Below are positions 15,684 to 24,755 of a stretch of 64,000 nucleotides of DNA, piece after piece (the stretch's first letter is position 1; the number at the start of each line of letters is the position of its first letter). The DNA lies in assembly GCA_910574285.1 (NCBI GenBank), contig CAJTAL010000008.1, positions 83,013 through 147,012 of the forward strand, in the 5' to 3' direction. Source of the DNA: Lachnospiraceae bacterium. GTDB lineage: Bacteria; Bacillota; Clostridia; Lachnospirales; Lachnospiraceae. Made by a program: the position numbers and the translations under genes. Under the pieces are notes generated by a model. It ran no database searches and was not told the origin of the DNA. It saw only the letters and a list, made by a program, of their open reading frames with translations.

Positions 15684-16571
15684 CTATATCTCTGATGCTT
15701 CGCGTTTCATAAAACGCTGCTGGAACAGTACGACTACCAGGACCATCAACATCAGGACGTTGGATACGGTCATGGCATATCCGGCTTTGCCTCCCTTGAA
15801 GGTAAGCTGGTAAGCATACATAACCATGGTGGTGGTCGACATAGAAGGACCGCCTCCGGTCATGGTGTATACAATATCGAATACCTGCATGGAACTGATG
15901 ATGACCAGGAAGGTATTCAGAATCAGGGTAGGCTTAAGCAGAGGAATCGTGATCCTGGAGAAAATATTCCAGGAATTTGCGCCGTCCACACGGGCCGCTT
16001 CGTAGTAATTATCTGGAATCGACATCAGGGAGGATAAGGTAATGATCATATAATACCCCATACTCTTCCATACGATAATCATGGACAGTGTAATAATCGC
16101 CGAGGTGCTGTCGCCGAGAAGCATGGTAGGATCAAGCCCCACCAGACCGAACAGGAAGCTTACGGCAGGATGTCCGCCGTTTAAGATTGCTTTCCAGATT
16201 GTTCCGACTACGGCGTTGGAAGACAGTACCGGAATAAAAAGGGATGCCTTGGCAAATTTTCCCAGAAGCGTATCCTTCCTGGAGGCGATCAGCGCGGCAA
16301 GTGCTGTGGAGATAAGTATCTGCAAAGGAACCGCCATCAAAGTGATCTTGACGGTATTCATAATACATTGCCGAAGCTTGCTATCCCGCAGCAGTTTTTG
16401 ATAATTAAAAAGTCCGTTGAATTTCGCCGGTGTAATGATATTGTATTTTGTAAAGCTGAAACAGACGGCAATGATCAAAGATCCTGCCACAAAAGTGAGC
16501 AGGATCAATGAAATTGGCGTGATGTACGCATAGGGCGAAAGAACGGATAAGATGTTCTTTTGTTTCTTCAT
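15684..16571 (-). CDS. Carbohydrate ABC transporter permease (MalF/UgpA family)
   Basis: 295 residues with about six TM helices and the EAA loop (NYYEAARVDGANSWNIFSRITIPLL region near 200-225). It pairs with the MalG-type permease encoded 12 bp downstream to form the channel of a CUT1 sugar importer. The binding-protein remnant lies just upstream (stop at 16581), so the gene order SBP-MalF-MalG is the usual one. No ATPase gene is present; CUT1 systems commonly share a MsmK-type ATPase. With the promoter side deleted, expression is doubtful. Confidence 0.9.
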   Translation of the reverse strand: MKKQKNILSVLSPYAYITPISLILLTFVAGSLIIAVCFSFTKYNIITPAKFNGLFNYQKLLRDSKLRQCIMNTVKITLMAVPLQILISTALAALIASRKDTLLGKFAKASLFIPVLSSNAVVGTIWKAILNGGHPAVSFLFGLVGLDPTMLLGDSTSAIITLSMIIVWKSMGYYMIITLSSLMSIPDNYYEAARVDGANSWNIFSRITIPLLKPTLILNTFLVIISSMQVFDIVYTMTGGGPSMSTTTMVMYAYQLTFKGGKAGYAMTVSNVLMLMVLVVVLFQQRFMKREASEI

Positions 16572-16580
16572 GTTCTTTTC

Positions 16581-17111
16581 CTATTCTTCGTTGTCAGCCC
16601 AATATTCGTCCAAAGTATCATTTGCGAATTCAGCAGATTCATCTAATGCTTCCTGAACATCCATCTTTTCTTCCATGATAGACTGGATATGTGAAGCCAG
16701 GTTCTCAAGAATCTCGCTTCCGCATGGACCTACCTGCAGCGGACGCCATTTATCACGGTCTTCCGTAACGATACGCTCCATCTTAGGATCTCCGGTGTAC
16801 TGCTCTGTCTTTGTCAGAGGAGCGCCGGGAGCTACCTTGTGATACTCGGTCATGAATTCGGAACTGCAGATGTATTTGATCAGCTTCATAGCCAGCTCCG
16901 GATTCTCGCAAGCGGACATAATGGAAAGAGAATCAGCGGCGCCGAAAGTACCATAGTCATCATTCTTAAGAGAAGTTACATAATCCCAGTTCAGATCAGG
17001 GTAAGACTCTTTGAAGAGAGTTTCCTGTGACTGAGAAGAACGGGTTACGCCGAAAGCAGCCTTGCCGGCGCCGAAAACGGTAGAAAAAGCATCCGTTAAG
17101 GAAGGAAAATA
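16581..17111 (-). pseudogene. Sugar-binding lipoprotein, C-terminal fragment (5' half deleted)
   Basis: About 175 codons of a CUT1-type extracellular binding protein. FGAGKAAFGV, the ACENPELAMKLIKYI segment and the C-terminal helix ending EYWADNEE are family-like. Full-length proteins have about 430 residues with a lipoprotein signal; here the signal and N-lobe are absent. The open frame simply begins at a TAA at 17112-17114, inside DNA that on the other strand encodes a different binding protein. There is no start codon or ribosome site at a sensible place. It is a deletion remnant, not a short gene. Confidence 0.85.
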
Positions 17112-17988
17112 TTACGGCGTTCCGATGGAATTCAACCTGGAATACGGCGGTATGATCGTTAACAAGAAGTTATTTGATGATTCAAAGATTGCCTATCCTG
17201 AGACATGGGAAGATCTCAGAAAAGTTTCCCAGGAAGTTTCCAGGAAAAACGGTGATATCGTAGAGATGAAGGGCTTCGAGATGATGGATACGGATTCTCT
17301 GATCTGTAATTATCTTGCCATGATCCTTCAGCAGGGAGGCCAGTACCTGAAAGACGATGGTTCTGTTGATTTTGCGACTCCGGAAGGAATCAAGGCTATG
17401 GAAGAGGTTCTTGATATGTACCAGAAGGGCGAGTGTGATCTTGAATGTCTGACGTCGGGCGAATACTGCTTTAACGACGTATATCAGGACAAGGGATATA
17501 TGGCGTCTGTCGGCTCTTGGGCAATCGGAGAGGGCTCAGGTTCTTATGAGCTGACCTATGGCGAGGACTATGAATACATTCCTGTTCCGCAGTATGGGGA
17601 CGAGATGGCATTTGCGTCGGAGACAGGCTGGGGAATTATTGTTCCGGAAAACGGCGCCAATAAAGACGCTGCATGGGAATTCGTGAAGTTCTTCAGTCAG
17701 CCGGAGAATCTGGTACAGCACAATATTGCGTGTAATCAGCTTCCGCCGAGGAAATCCCTGTTAGACAGCGAGGAATATAAAGAGGCGATGCCGAATATTA
17801 CGTTTTTGCTGGATATCCTGCCAAGCGGACAATGGATGGGACCGTACAATACATCTGATATGCGTGAGATATTTAACCAGATGTTCATAGATCTGTGCCA
17901 GTCTGACAGCCCGGATGTAGAAGGAGCTCTGAAGGACGCGTCAACAAAGATTACAGAAGGATGCCAGATTAGTTACTCGATGAATTAA
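17062..17988 (+). pseudogene. Second sugar-binding protein, N-terminus deleted
   Basis: About 300 codons homologous to CUT1 binding proteins from the KYYGVPMEFNLEYGG segment onwards (typical residue 130 or so), through SVGSWAIGEG and AWEFVKFFSQPEN to the natural C-terminus. The signal peptide and first about 130 residues are missing. Upstream in-frame codons belong to the antisense of the other binding-protein remnant, so the junction lies near 17075-17105. A TTG at 17062 has no ribosome site. A MalF-type permease gene follows, giving the normal order. The gene is presumed inactive. Confidence 0.85.
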
Positions 17989-18075
17989 AACAGTTCTGAA
18001 TAATTAAGATGATTCACTTGGATTATAACAGGTCATACCGTATACTGATATTATGACAGCAGCGGTATGCCGGAG

Positions 18076-18110
18076 GGCAGAGAATGCATGTTGTGTTCTC
18101 TGCCATTTTT
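18076..18110 (+). terminator. Intercistronic hairpin between binding protein and permease
   Basis: GGCAGAGAA (18076-18084) pairs with TTCTCTGCC (18096-18104), followed by ATTTTT. Partial terminators here are common in sugar ABC operons and keep binding-protein mRNA in excess over permease mRNA. Confidence 0.75.
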
Positions 18111-18120
18111 GGAGAGAGGA

Positions 18121-18999
18121 ATGAAGAATAATCGATTTGTATCTATTGTATTGATACCCAGCTTTTTATTTTTGTTTGTATTTGTGGTTTTTCCGGTAGT
18201 ATATGGTTTGGGGATATCGTTCTATGATTATAATCCGGCCAATTCCCAGAACCCCTTTACAGGGCTTGAGAATTACAGGCGTCTGATTCACGATGAAATA
18301 TTCTGGCTGTCTGTTAAGAATACGATACTGTTCTGTGTCATTGCTGTGATGTTAAATATTGTGGTTACGCTGTTTCTGGCTGAGATTATCTCTGTTCTTC
18401 CGGCAAAATGGATGAAGACGATGTTTCGGACGATTCTTTTTATTCCCTGTATCGCTCCTATGGTTGGGCCGTCTATGGTATGGAAATACGGTATATTCGG
18501 CACGGACGGAGGTATGCTGAACCGAATTGCAGGACTGTTTCATATAGCGCCGAAGAATTGGTTCCTGACGACATGGCCTATGCTTCTTCTGATCATTGTC
18601 TACACTCTATGGGCTGATATCGGATACAATGTAGTGCTTTTTACGGCGGGACTGGAAGGTGTACCGAAGGAATTCGACGAAGCGGCGGCGATTGACGGGG
18701 CAGGGCCGGTAAGACGATTCTTATGGATTAAACTGCCGTTGATAGGGCGGACGTTCGCTTTCGTAGCGATTATGACGATGGCAAATTATTTCCAGATGTT
18801 CGCCCAGTTCCGTGTGTTCGTGGCTAATGGCGGAAGAAACTATTCGGCGATGGTGCTGACGAATTACATATATAAGATGAGTTTTGACAGTTTTGACATG
18901 GGGTATGCGTCGGCTGTCGCGGCGGCCCTCTTTGTTATCGTATTTGTTGTGGCGATGATTCAGAATAAGATGATGCGTTCGGATTGGAGTTATGAATGA
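18121..18999 (+). CDS. Carbohydrate ABC transporter permease (MalF family), second cassette
   Basis: 292 residues with six TM helices and the EAA loop (EFDEAAAIDGAGPVRRFLWIKLPL region near 195-215). The ATG at 18121 directly follows GGAGAGAGGA. It belongs to the rightward cassette, whose binding protein lacks its N-terminus and whose next permease is cut by an IS element. This membrane protein has therefore lost its partners in this window. Intact frame; function presumed lost. Confidence 0.88.
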   Translation: MKNNRFVSIVLIPSFLFLFVFVVFPVVYGLGISFYDYNPANSQNPFTGLENYRRLIHDEIFWLSVKNTILFCVIAVMLNIVVTLFLAEIISVLPAKWMKTMFRTILFIPCIAPMVGPSMVWKYGIFGTDGGMLNRIAGLFHIAPKNWFLTTWPMLLLIIVYTLWADIGYNVVLFTAGLEGVPKEFDEAAAIDGAGPVRRFLWIKLPLIGRTFAFVAIMTMANYFQMFAQFRVFVANGGRNYSAMVLTNYIYKMSFDSFDMGYASAVAAALFVIVFVVAMIQNKMMRSDWSYE

Positions 19000-19038
19000 T
19001 GAAGCAGTTGAAGCAGAAGAAACGGTCGGAATATAAAA
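18996..19038 (+). pseudogene. MalG-type permease stub, 5' end only
   Basis: ATG overlapping the TGA of the upstream permease begins a basic stretch (MMKQLKQKKRSEYKK) typical of the cytoplasmic start of a MalG-type permease. After about 14 codons the sequence enters the inverted repeat of the IS4-family element. The rest of the gene is not found on the far side of the element. Confidence 0.65.
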
Positions 19039-19281
19039 AATCAATGTTAACAACTTAATCAAAGCAACCACAATATATAGTGTTTGTCATTCTAAAATTT
19101 ATATCATCTTTTCATCGGCACAGGATTTTTCTGTGCCTTCTTTGTAGTTTCTCCTAATGAGCAAGTGCAAAATATTGCACAAATAACTTTTTAAATTTTC
19201 GTTATATTTACTATTGACAAAATAACCAAGATTTGCGGCGCAGCCCCTGATTATAGTACATTTTGAAAGGAGCTGTTTCTT

Positions 19282-20589
19282 ATGAAACTAACACAGATTC
19301 TTGCCGATATTATCTGCAATACTTTGCTTGACCCAAATGCCCTGGACAGGGCGCGCAGACAAAAAGGTGCTTTTACCCGTAACTGCCGAAAACTTCCTTA
19401 CTGGACTTTAGTCAAACTTTTACTTAGTAATGTTAAAAAGACAATCTCCGCGTCCCTGGATAGTTTTTTCCATGAACTCAAGCTGAAATCTGGAGCACCT
19501 TTTGTCTGCTGCTCACAGCAGGCTTTCAGCAAAGCGCGTTCTAATATTAGTCATTCCATTTTCAAAGAAGCTTTTGAGCGTACACTGGATTTCCTCTGCA
19601 GTCGGGATTCCTTTGCTTTCCATGCACGGTTCTTGGGTGTCTGGGGACGGCAGATCATAGCTATTGACGGCTCTAGAATCCCACTGCCCAACCGGAAAGC
19701 CCTCCTTGATAAATACGGCAGCATAGGGAGAGGTGCCAGCTCTCCCACTGCCATTGCCAGTGTTGCTTTTGACGTTCTCAATGACCGCGTCCTTGATGCC
19801 CAGTTCGAACCAATCCATCTGGATGAGCGTACACTTGCCATGAGACATATGGACAATATCAAAAACAAAGCACGGGCAAGCTTATTATACACCATGTTTG
19901 TCTTCGACAGGGGATATGCTTCAAAAGAATTGATCGCTTATATTGAAGACACGATCCATGCCGGGTATCTCTTCCGGCTCAGATCTAAATTTAACAATAC
20001 AATCGATGCAATTCCCGCACCGACAGACCAGTATGGGACTACCGACCACATTCTCGTTTTGGATGACAGGAAAGTCCGCGTCCTAAAGTTCTATCTTCCA
20101 AGCGGGACACTGGAAACACTGATCACAAATGACTTTGGCCTGGTTAAAGATCTGTTCCGTCAGTGCTACTTTCTTAGATGGCCGGTGGAAGAAGATTACA
20201 AGCTGATCAAGGAAAAAATAGGGCTTACGAACTTTCGTGGTTATTCCGAGAACTCGGTCCTTCAGGAATTCTGGATATCCATACTGCTTGCGAACCTCAC
20301 CCTTGCTATCAAGAGGGAAACGGACGGAATCATCGACCATACCATTAACCAGAAAAACAATAAGCACAGATACATGACAAATATGAATGAACTCGTTGGA
20401 TGCCTGAGCCGTCACCTGCCGGAATATATGGATTCTGAGACGCTTACCGAAAAATTTACCGTGATTCGGGATATATTTCGCTTTGCCATATCACATCGGG
20501 TACGGGATAAAAAAGGTTGTGGGGAGTCAAATCCACGTGACATTCCCAGAAAGGTAAAGCATCATTACAATAACAAGGCAACACACTAA
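19282..20589 (+). CDS. IS4-family transposase
   Basis: A 435-residue DDE transposase. The three acidic residues are visible in AIDGSRIPLP (first Asp), FVFDRGYAS (second Asp) and the Y-(2)-R-(3)-E-(6)-K signature YFLRWPVEEDYKLIK (catalytic Glu), which defines the IS4 group. The N-terminal region to about residue 120 is the helix-rich DNA-binding part. ATG at 19282 follows GAAAGGAGC. The frame is intact, so the element may still be active. Confidence 0.95.
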   Translation: MKLTQILADIICNTLLDPNALDRARRQKGAFTRNCRKLPYWTLVKLLLSNVKKTISASLDSFFHELKLKSGAPFVCCSQQAFSKARSNISHSIFKEAFERTLDFLCSRDSFAFHARFLGVWGRQIIAIDGSRIPLPNRKALLDKYGSIGRGASSPTAIASVAFDVLNDRVLDAQFEPIHLDERTLAMRHMDNIKNKARASLLYTMFVFDRGYASKELIAYIEDTIHAGYLFRLRSKFNNTIDAIPAPTDQYGTTDHILVLDDRKVRVLKFYLPSGTLETLITNDFGLVKDLFRQCYFLRWPVEEDYKLIKEKIGLTNFRGYSENSVLQEFWISILLANLTLAIKRETDGIIDHTINQKNNKHRYMTNMNELVGCLSRHLPEYMDSETLTEKFTVIRDIFRFAISHRVRDKKGCGESNPRDIPRKVKHHYNNKATH

Positions 20590-20674
20590 CTACCATTTTT
20601 GAAAGGTGGTGATGTCCTAAATATCTATGATACATGGCGTCAGAGAAATATTTTTTAAATTTGCTTACAGCACC

Positions 20675-20697
20675 AAGGGGGAAGTCTGCCCTTTTTT
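20675..20697 (+). terminator. Likely terminator of the transposase gene
   Basis: AAGGG (20675-20679) pairs with CCCTT (20689-20693), with T6 from 20692. The stem is short but lies inside the element just after the transposase gene. Confidence 0.4.
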
Positions 20698-20812
20698 CTC
20701 TCATCAAATATACTATTTGTTATATTCTGGTTAATTTAATGCTGTATTTTCACTACTGATACCATACCACTACTAAGTTGCTAACATTGATTTACAAAAA
20801 AGAAAATTTTTC

Positions 20813-20889
20813 TTATAATATTTTATTATAATATTTTTATTATAACATCTTTCTTATAATATCTTTATTATAATATCTTTGTTATGATT
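20813..20889 (+). repeat. AT-rich tandem repeat, 14-15-bp units
   Basis: Five to six degenerate copies of TTATAATATCTTTA fill the DNA between the IS right end and the response-regulator gene. Each copy contains a TATAAT-like -10 box, so repeat number could affect promoter strength. Confidence 0.8.
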
Positions 20890-20918
20890 CAGAACAGCAG
20901 ACGGAAGGAAGTTTTCAT

Positions 20919-21623
20919 ATGGTCCATATAGGAATCTGCGACGACGAGGCGCCCATGCGCAAAGCCCTGCGCGTTCCCTTAGAACAGAAGCTGCAGCTTC
21001 TCGGAGAAGAATACCGGCTTTCTGAGTACGACTCGGGCGAAGCGCTGATCAACCGCCCGGAAGCCGAGACCTTAGATATCTTATTTCTGGATATTGAGAT
21101 GAAGAGATTAAATGGCATGGATACTGCCAGAAGCTTAAGGAAGCGAGACGCACACACGATCCTGATCTTTGTGACGGCGTATCCTGACTTTGTATTCCAG
21201 GGATATGAAGTCCACGCCTTTCATTATATCCTGAAGCCTTACGACGAGCATAAGATTCAAAACGTCCTGGAACAGGCGCTTACAGAGCTTGGCAAAAGCC
21301 GGGAACAATACTTTACTTTGGAGCAGAAATCAGGACTCTTAAGGATTCCCTTAAAGAAGATCCTCGCCTTTTCCAGCGATAAGAGGAAGGTCGTCCTCTC
21401 TCTGACGGACGGAGACACGCTGAATTTCTACGGGAAACTGGACACGGTGGAGGGCGGACTTCCGGATTATTTCATCCGCTGCCATAACCGCCATCTGGTG
21501 AACTTAAACTATGTAACCGCCGTTGAAAAAGACGGCTGTACCTGCGGGACGCTTCATCTCCCCGTAAGCCGCGCCTACCGGCAGTCCCTGGAGATCGCCT
21601 TCGCGCGTCTTCTGCTCAATTAA
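20919..21623 (+). CDS. LytTR-family response regulator (AgrA-like)
   Basis: 234 residues. The receiver domain (about 1-120) carries Asp8, Asp9, phospho-acceptor Asp58 in FLDIEM, Thr86 and Lys106. The C-terminal LytTR DNA-binding domain (about 130-232) contains FIRCHNRHLVNLNYV. Proteins of this class act with GHKL kinases in peptide quorum sensing. The ATG at 20919 has GGAAGGAAG upstream. The kinase gene follows after 54 bp. No AgrB/AgrD-like peptide genes are seen nearby, so the signal is unknown. Confidence 0.93.
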   Translation: MVHIGICDDEAPMRKALRVPLEQKLQLLGEEYRLSEYDSGEALINRPEAETLDILFLDIEMKRLNGMDTARSLRKRDAHTILIFVTAYPDFVFQGYEVHAFHYILKPYDEHKIQNVLEQALTELGKSREQYFTLEQKSGLLRIPLKKILAFSSDKRKVVLSLTDGDTLNFYGKLDTVEGGLPDYFIRCHNRHLVNLNYVTAVEKDGCTCGTLHLPVSRAYRQSLEIAFARLLLN

Positions 21624-21677
21624 CAAAAAATACCTTCCTGTTTCGTACGGAACAGTTTTTGCATCAGGAGAATACAT

Positions 21678-22955
21678 ATGGACTTGACGACAATCATCAC
21701 TTATATCGGAAACTTATCGTATTTTGCAGAAGGATTCTTCCTTTACCGGATTCTTTCCCACTTCGCCAAAAAAAGAGAGGGGAAAATATGGAGCGTAATC
21801 GTCTATCTTTCCTGCACGATAATCTCCACTTTGGTTATATTTCCCAACGATCTTTTTAACGTAACGACAGATCTGATCTGGTTCACCGTCCTGATGCTTC
21901 TGGCATTCCAGGGAAGCATCTGGCAGAGGCTGGCTGCCGTTGCAGTCCTCTATCCCCTGACCGTCAGTCAGAACTTTCTTGTTATGGATATGTTCGGGGT
22001 AATCGGACACTGGATCGGATGGTCGCCCGCCCTTGATATTGCCTGTATGATCGCCGATCCCCTCCTGCACCTTTTGATCTGGTACGGTATCTACAGAGTA
22101 TTTATAAGGCATCTCAACCAGACCCGGAAACTTTTTAACGACAGGATCTGGATCTTGCTGGATGCCGTCTGCCTGGCATCCCTGGTGAGTATTACCACCT
22201 GTATCTATTTCGCTCCCTCGGAAACGTATAAGATGTGGCCCGCCGCTTTCGCATGCTTCGTAACCAATCTTGGAAGCATCGCCCTGGCGCAATATTTTCT
22301 CACCAGCATACAGCAGGATATGGAACGAAGAAACCTGATACTGCAGAAGAGCTACTATGAAGAACTGGAGCAGAACCAGACCGAGATCCGGCGGCTCCGC
22401 CATGATATGAATAACCACTTAAGCGCGATACAATCCCTGTTCCATTCCGGGAACCCGGAAGAAGCAGAGGCTTACATGAAAGAACTGGAGACCCAGATGA
22501 GCGCCCGCACACGCGTATTCTGCAAGAACAGTATCATCAACGCCGTCCTCAACGCCAAATACAATCTGGCACAGGAGCATAGTATTGACTGCTTCTTCCA
22601 CATTGACCTGGATAAGCTGATCGGAATCGACGCCATCAGCCTTTGCTGTCTCTTTTCCAACACTCTGGATAATGCCGTCGAAGCTTCCGTAAAGATTCCT
22701 GACCCGAAGGAACGTCGCCTGTCCGTAAAAGCCCGGGTGACTGAAAACGGTTATTTCACTTATGAGATTACAAACTCGAAGAAGAATACTGTCTTAGAAC
22801 AAAAAGGAATTCTAAAATCCGATAAGGAAGATACTGCCGCCCACGGGTTCGGTCTTTCTAACGTGCGGGAAATGGTAGAAAAATATGACGGAACACTGGA
22901 TATTTCCTATACAGAGGATACATTCACCGTTACGGTGCTGATCGGGAACGCCTGA
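21678..22955 (+). CDS. GHKL sensor histidine kinase (AgrC-like)
   Basis: 425 residues. About six TM helices (residues 1-210) form the sensor. A dimerisation helix carries the phosphorylated His242 in RLRHDMNNHLSAI. The GHKL ATPase has the N-box TLDNAVEAS (about 335) and the G-box GFGLSNVREM (about 393). It should phosphorylate the LytTR regulator encoded upstream. Start ATG 21678 has CAGGAGAA upstream. A stem-loop follows the stop. Confidence 0.93.
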   Translation: MDLTTIITYIGNLSYFAEGFFLYRILSHFAKKREGKIWSVIVYLSCTIISTLVIFPNDLFNVTTDLIWFTVLMLLAFQGSIWQRLAAVAVLYPLTVSQNFLVMDMFGVIGHWIGWSPALDIACMIADPLLHLLIWYGIYRVFIRHLNQTRKLFNDRIWILLDAVCLASLVSITTCIYFAPSETYKMWPAAFACFVTNLGSIALAQYFLTSIQQDMERRNLILQKSYYEELEQNQTEIRRLRHDMNNHLSAIQSLFHSGNPEEAEAYMKELETQMSARTRVFCKNSIINAVLNAKYNLAQEHSIDCFFHIDLDKLIGIDAISLCCLFSNTLDNAVEASVKIPDPKERRLSVKARVTENGYFTYEITNSKKNTVLEQKGILKSDKEDTAAHGFGLSNVREMVEKYDGTLDISYTEDTFTVTVLIGNA

Positions 22956-22957
22956 AA

Positions 22958-22990
22958 GGGTTGTCAGAGAAAACGCTGTCTCTGACACCC
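22958..22990 (+). terminator. Stem-loop between convergent genes
   Basis: TGTCAGAGA (22962-22970) pairs with TCTCTGACA (22979-22987), extended by GGG/CCC with one bulge. There is no real U-tract on either strand, so terminator efficiency is uncertain. Confidence 0.45.
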
Positions 22991-23048
22991 CTTACTGTTC
23001 GTCAACGTGGACTTTTCATTTCTTGCTGCTTTTATTCTTCACACTTTC

Positions 23049-24689
23049 TCAAAGCGTCTCCACCTTGCATAAATGCTCCTTCGTCTTCCTGCTATAACTG
23101 ATCCCTACTGCCAGGATCTTCCCGGTATACTTCGGTTTTTCGCCCAGTTTTCCCTGGAATCGAAGCGCATATTTTCGATCTTTGATCTGACGAATCGCCT
23201 CTTCCGGCGTGGAATCAATCTTTAATTCCAGAATAATACCATCGTCCCCTTTATGCTCAGGATAGAAAATAAAATCTACATACCCCTCCCCGGCTTTATC
23301 CTCTCTCTCCACACGATATCTGTCCCTTGCTGACAGATAGACCAGATTCACTACCGCTGACAGTTCAATCTCATTGTTATATGAGAAAACGGGCGATTCC
23401 GTATCATGTGCATATTTTAAAACCTCAGCCATCGTCTGAGTATCTCCGCCAAGCGTCGCCCTCAGCATTCTTTCAGATTCTTTTGCCAGATTATACACGT
23501 ATCCAAGACTGTCATTTGACAATAACAACTCGTTGAATTTGTTCATCAATTCTCTGTTCGGTATAAATACCTCACCAATCTCATTATCGTAGGTCAATAA
23601 GCCATATACTACCATCGCAGAATAAATCTGGTCTCTTGTATTCAGCACAGATAACGTCGCCGCATATTCCCGCACTTTAGCCATTACGCCCTCTCCCGAC
23701 ACCATCAACACGAGATCATCCCGGATATCTTCCACATTATTTTTAATGTAATAAAAACATTCATCATACGGCCCCGAACCAGTCCAGTAACTCTTAAGCT
23801 GATTATCTGTCAATGCAGATACGATCGACCGCGGATTGTATAATCTCTCTCCTCCCGCGGTGCGATAACCGTCATACCAATCTTGCAAGTCATTCCTCGT
23901 TATTTTAGGTCTTTGTGTAGTCCGTAGATAAATTTCAAAAAGTACATCTACCTCCGAGCCGCAGAATCCAAAATATTCGCTGTATACCTCTGAGGTTGCC
24001 ATATCATATTCTTTGAACATATTGATCTCTGAACCGCTGGAATACTTAGCGATCGGAAGAACTCCCGTCATATAGGCAATCTCAACATAAGCCTTATCCT
24101 TAAGCAGCGCTTTCAGAAACCGAAGAAATTCCTGCTTATCCTTATCGGAGATAAACGGCATATGAAATATGGCATCCCACTCATCCATCACAAAGACAAA
24201 TTTCTGTTTCGTCTTCTGAAATATATCTGTCATGATATCCCATACAGATTTACGATTCGATATAAACTCTGGAAACGCCTCGCGAAGATCCGCTCTAAGC
24301 CCCTCTAAAATCCTCGTAATATATTCGTCATATGAAGAACATTTCTCCGGAACCTCGCTGAAATCAATATAAATCATATCATATTTGTTAAAATATTCCA
24401 GAATATGATCTTTCGAAATATTGCTCTGATAATTTTCTGCCCTCAAGATATTCAGATTCTGAAACACGGAGCCGCTCTTTGCCGTCCTCCCGAAAAATGC
24501 AGCAATCATATCCGCCATGACACTTTTCCCAAACCGCCGCGGTCTTGTAATACAGAAATATCTCTGGCCATCTACCGACGACGACGAAATCATCTCTGCG
24601 ATCATAAGAGTCTTATCAACAAAAAAACGTGTCCTAACAATCGTTTTATACCGTTCCGCCGGCACTATATTATTCAAAAACATTCCCAT
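23049..24689 (-). CDS. AAA-ATPase-like protein with PD-(D/E)XK domain
   Basis: 546 residues. FVDKTLMI precedes the P-loop RPRRFGKS at about 50-57, Walker B is FVMDEWDAI near 165, and AYMTGVLPIAKYSSGS near 210 is a family block. The C-terminus has YVDFIFYP and LELKID (Asp and ExK), a nuclease-like core. This matches the AAA-ATPase_like plus PDDEXK_9 architecture common in gut bacteria and of unknown function. It is a different subfamily from 8623-10215 but has the same layout. ATG 24689 follows AAAGGGG. The pseudogene at 25787-26743 is its paralogue. Confidence 0.85.
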   Translation of the reverse strand: MGMFLNNIVPAERYKTIVRTRFFVDKTLMIAEMISSSSVDGQRYFCITRPRRFGKSVMADMIAAFFGRTAKSGSVFQNLNILRAENYQSNISKDHILEYFNKYDMIYIDFSEVPEKCSSYDEYITRILEGLRADLREAFPEFISNRKSVWDIMTDIFQKTKQKFVFVMDEWDAIFHMPFISDKDKQEFLRFLKALLKDKAYVEIAYMTGVLPIAKYSSGSEINMFKEYDMATSEVYSEYFGFCGSEVDVLFEIYLRTTQRPKITRNDLQDWYDGYRTAGGERLYNPRSIVSALTDNQLKSYWTGSGPYDECFYYIKNNVEDIRDDLVLMVSGEGVMAKVREYAATLSVLNTRDQIYSAMVVYGLLTYDNEIGEVFIPNRELMNKFNELLLSNDSLGYVYNLAKESERMLRATLGGDTQTMAEVLKYAHDTESPVFSYNNEIELSAVVNLVYLSARDRYRVEREDKAGEGYVDFIFYPEHKGDDGIILELKIDSTPEEAIRQIKDRKYALRFQGKLGEKPKYTGKILAVGISYSRKTKEHLCKVETL

Positions 24690-24755
24690 ATTGATATACC
24701 CCTTTCATTACAAACCGCATATCCGTATCACTCTGGCGCTTGAGAGCATTGAACT

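Larger units (their letters stand above)
19039..20792 (+). mobile_element. IS4-family insertion sequence, complete
   Basis: About 1.75 kb bounded by terminal inverted repeats. The left end reads AATCAATGTTAACAACTTA (from 19039). The right end, read inward, is AATCAATGTTAGCAACTTA (to 20792), with one mismatch. A single transposase gene lies inside, with a transposase promoter region upstream that holds the inverted repeat GTGCAA-TTGCAC (about 19166-19181). No exact target-site duplication was seen. The left flank is permease coding sequence and the right flank is unrelated AT-rich repeat DNA. This suggests a deletion or recombination beside the element after insertion. Confidence 0.85.

Noticed and set aside
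19026..20803. Exact target-site duplication of the IS4 element
   Set aside because: Flanks ending in A-rich sequence look similar but are not identical over 10-12 bp, and the right flank is not permease sequence.
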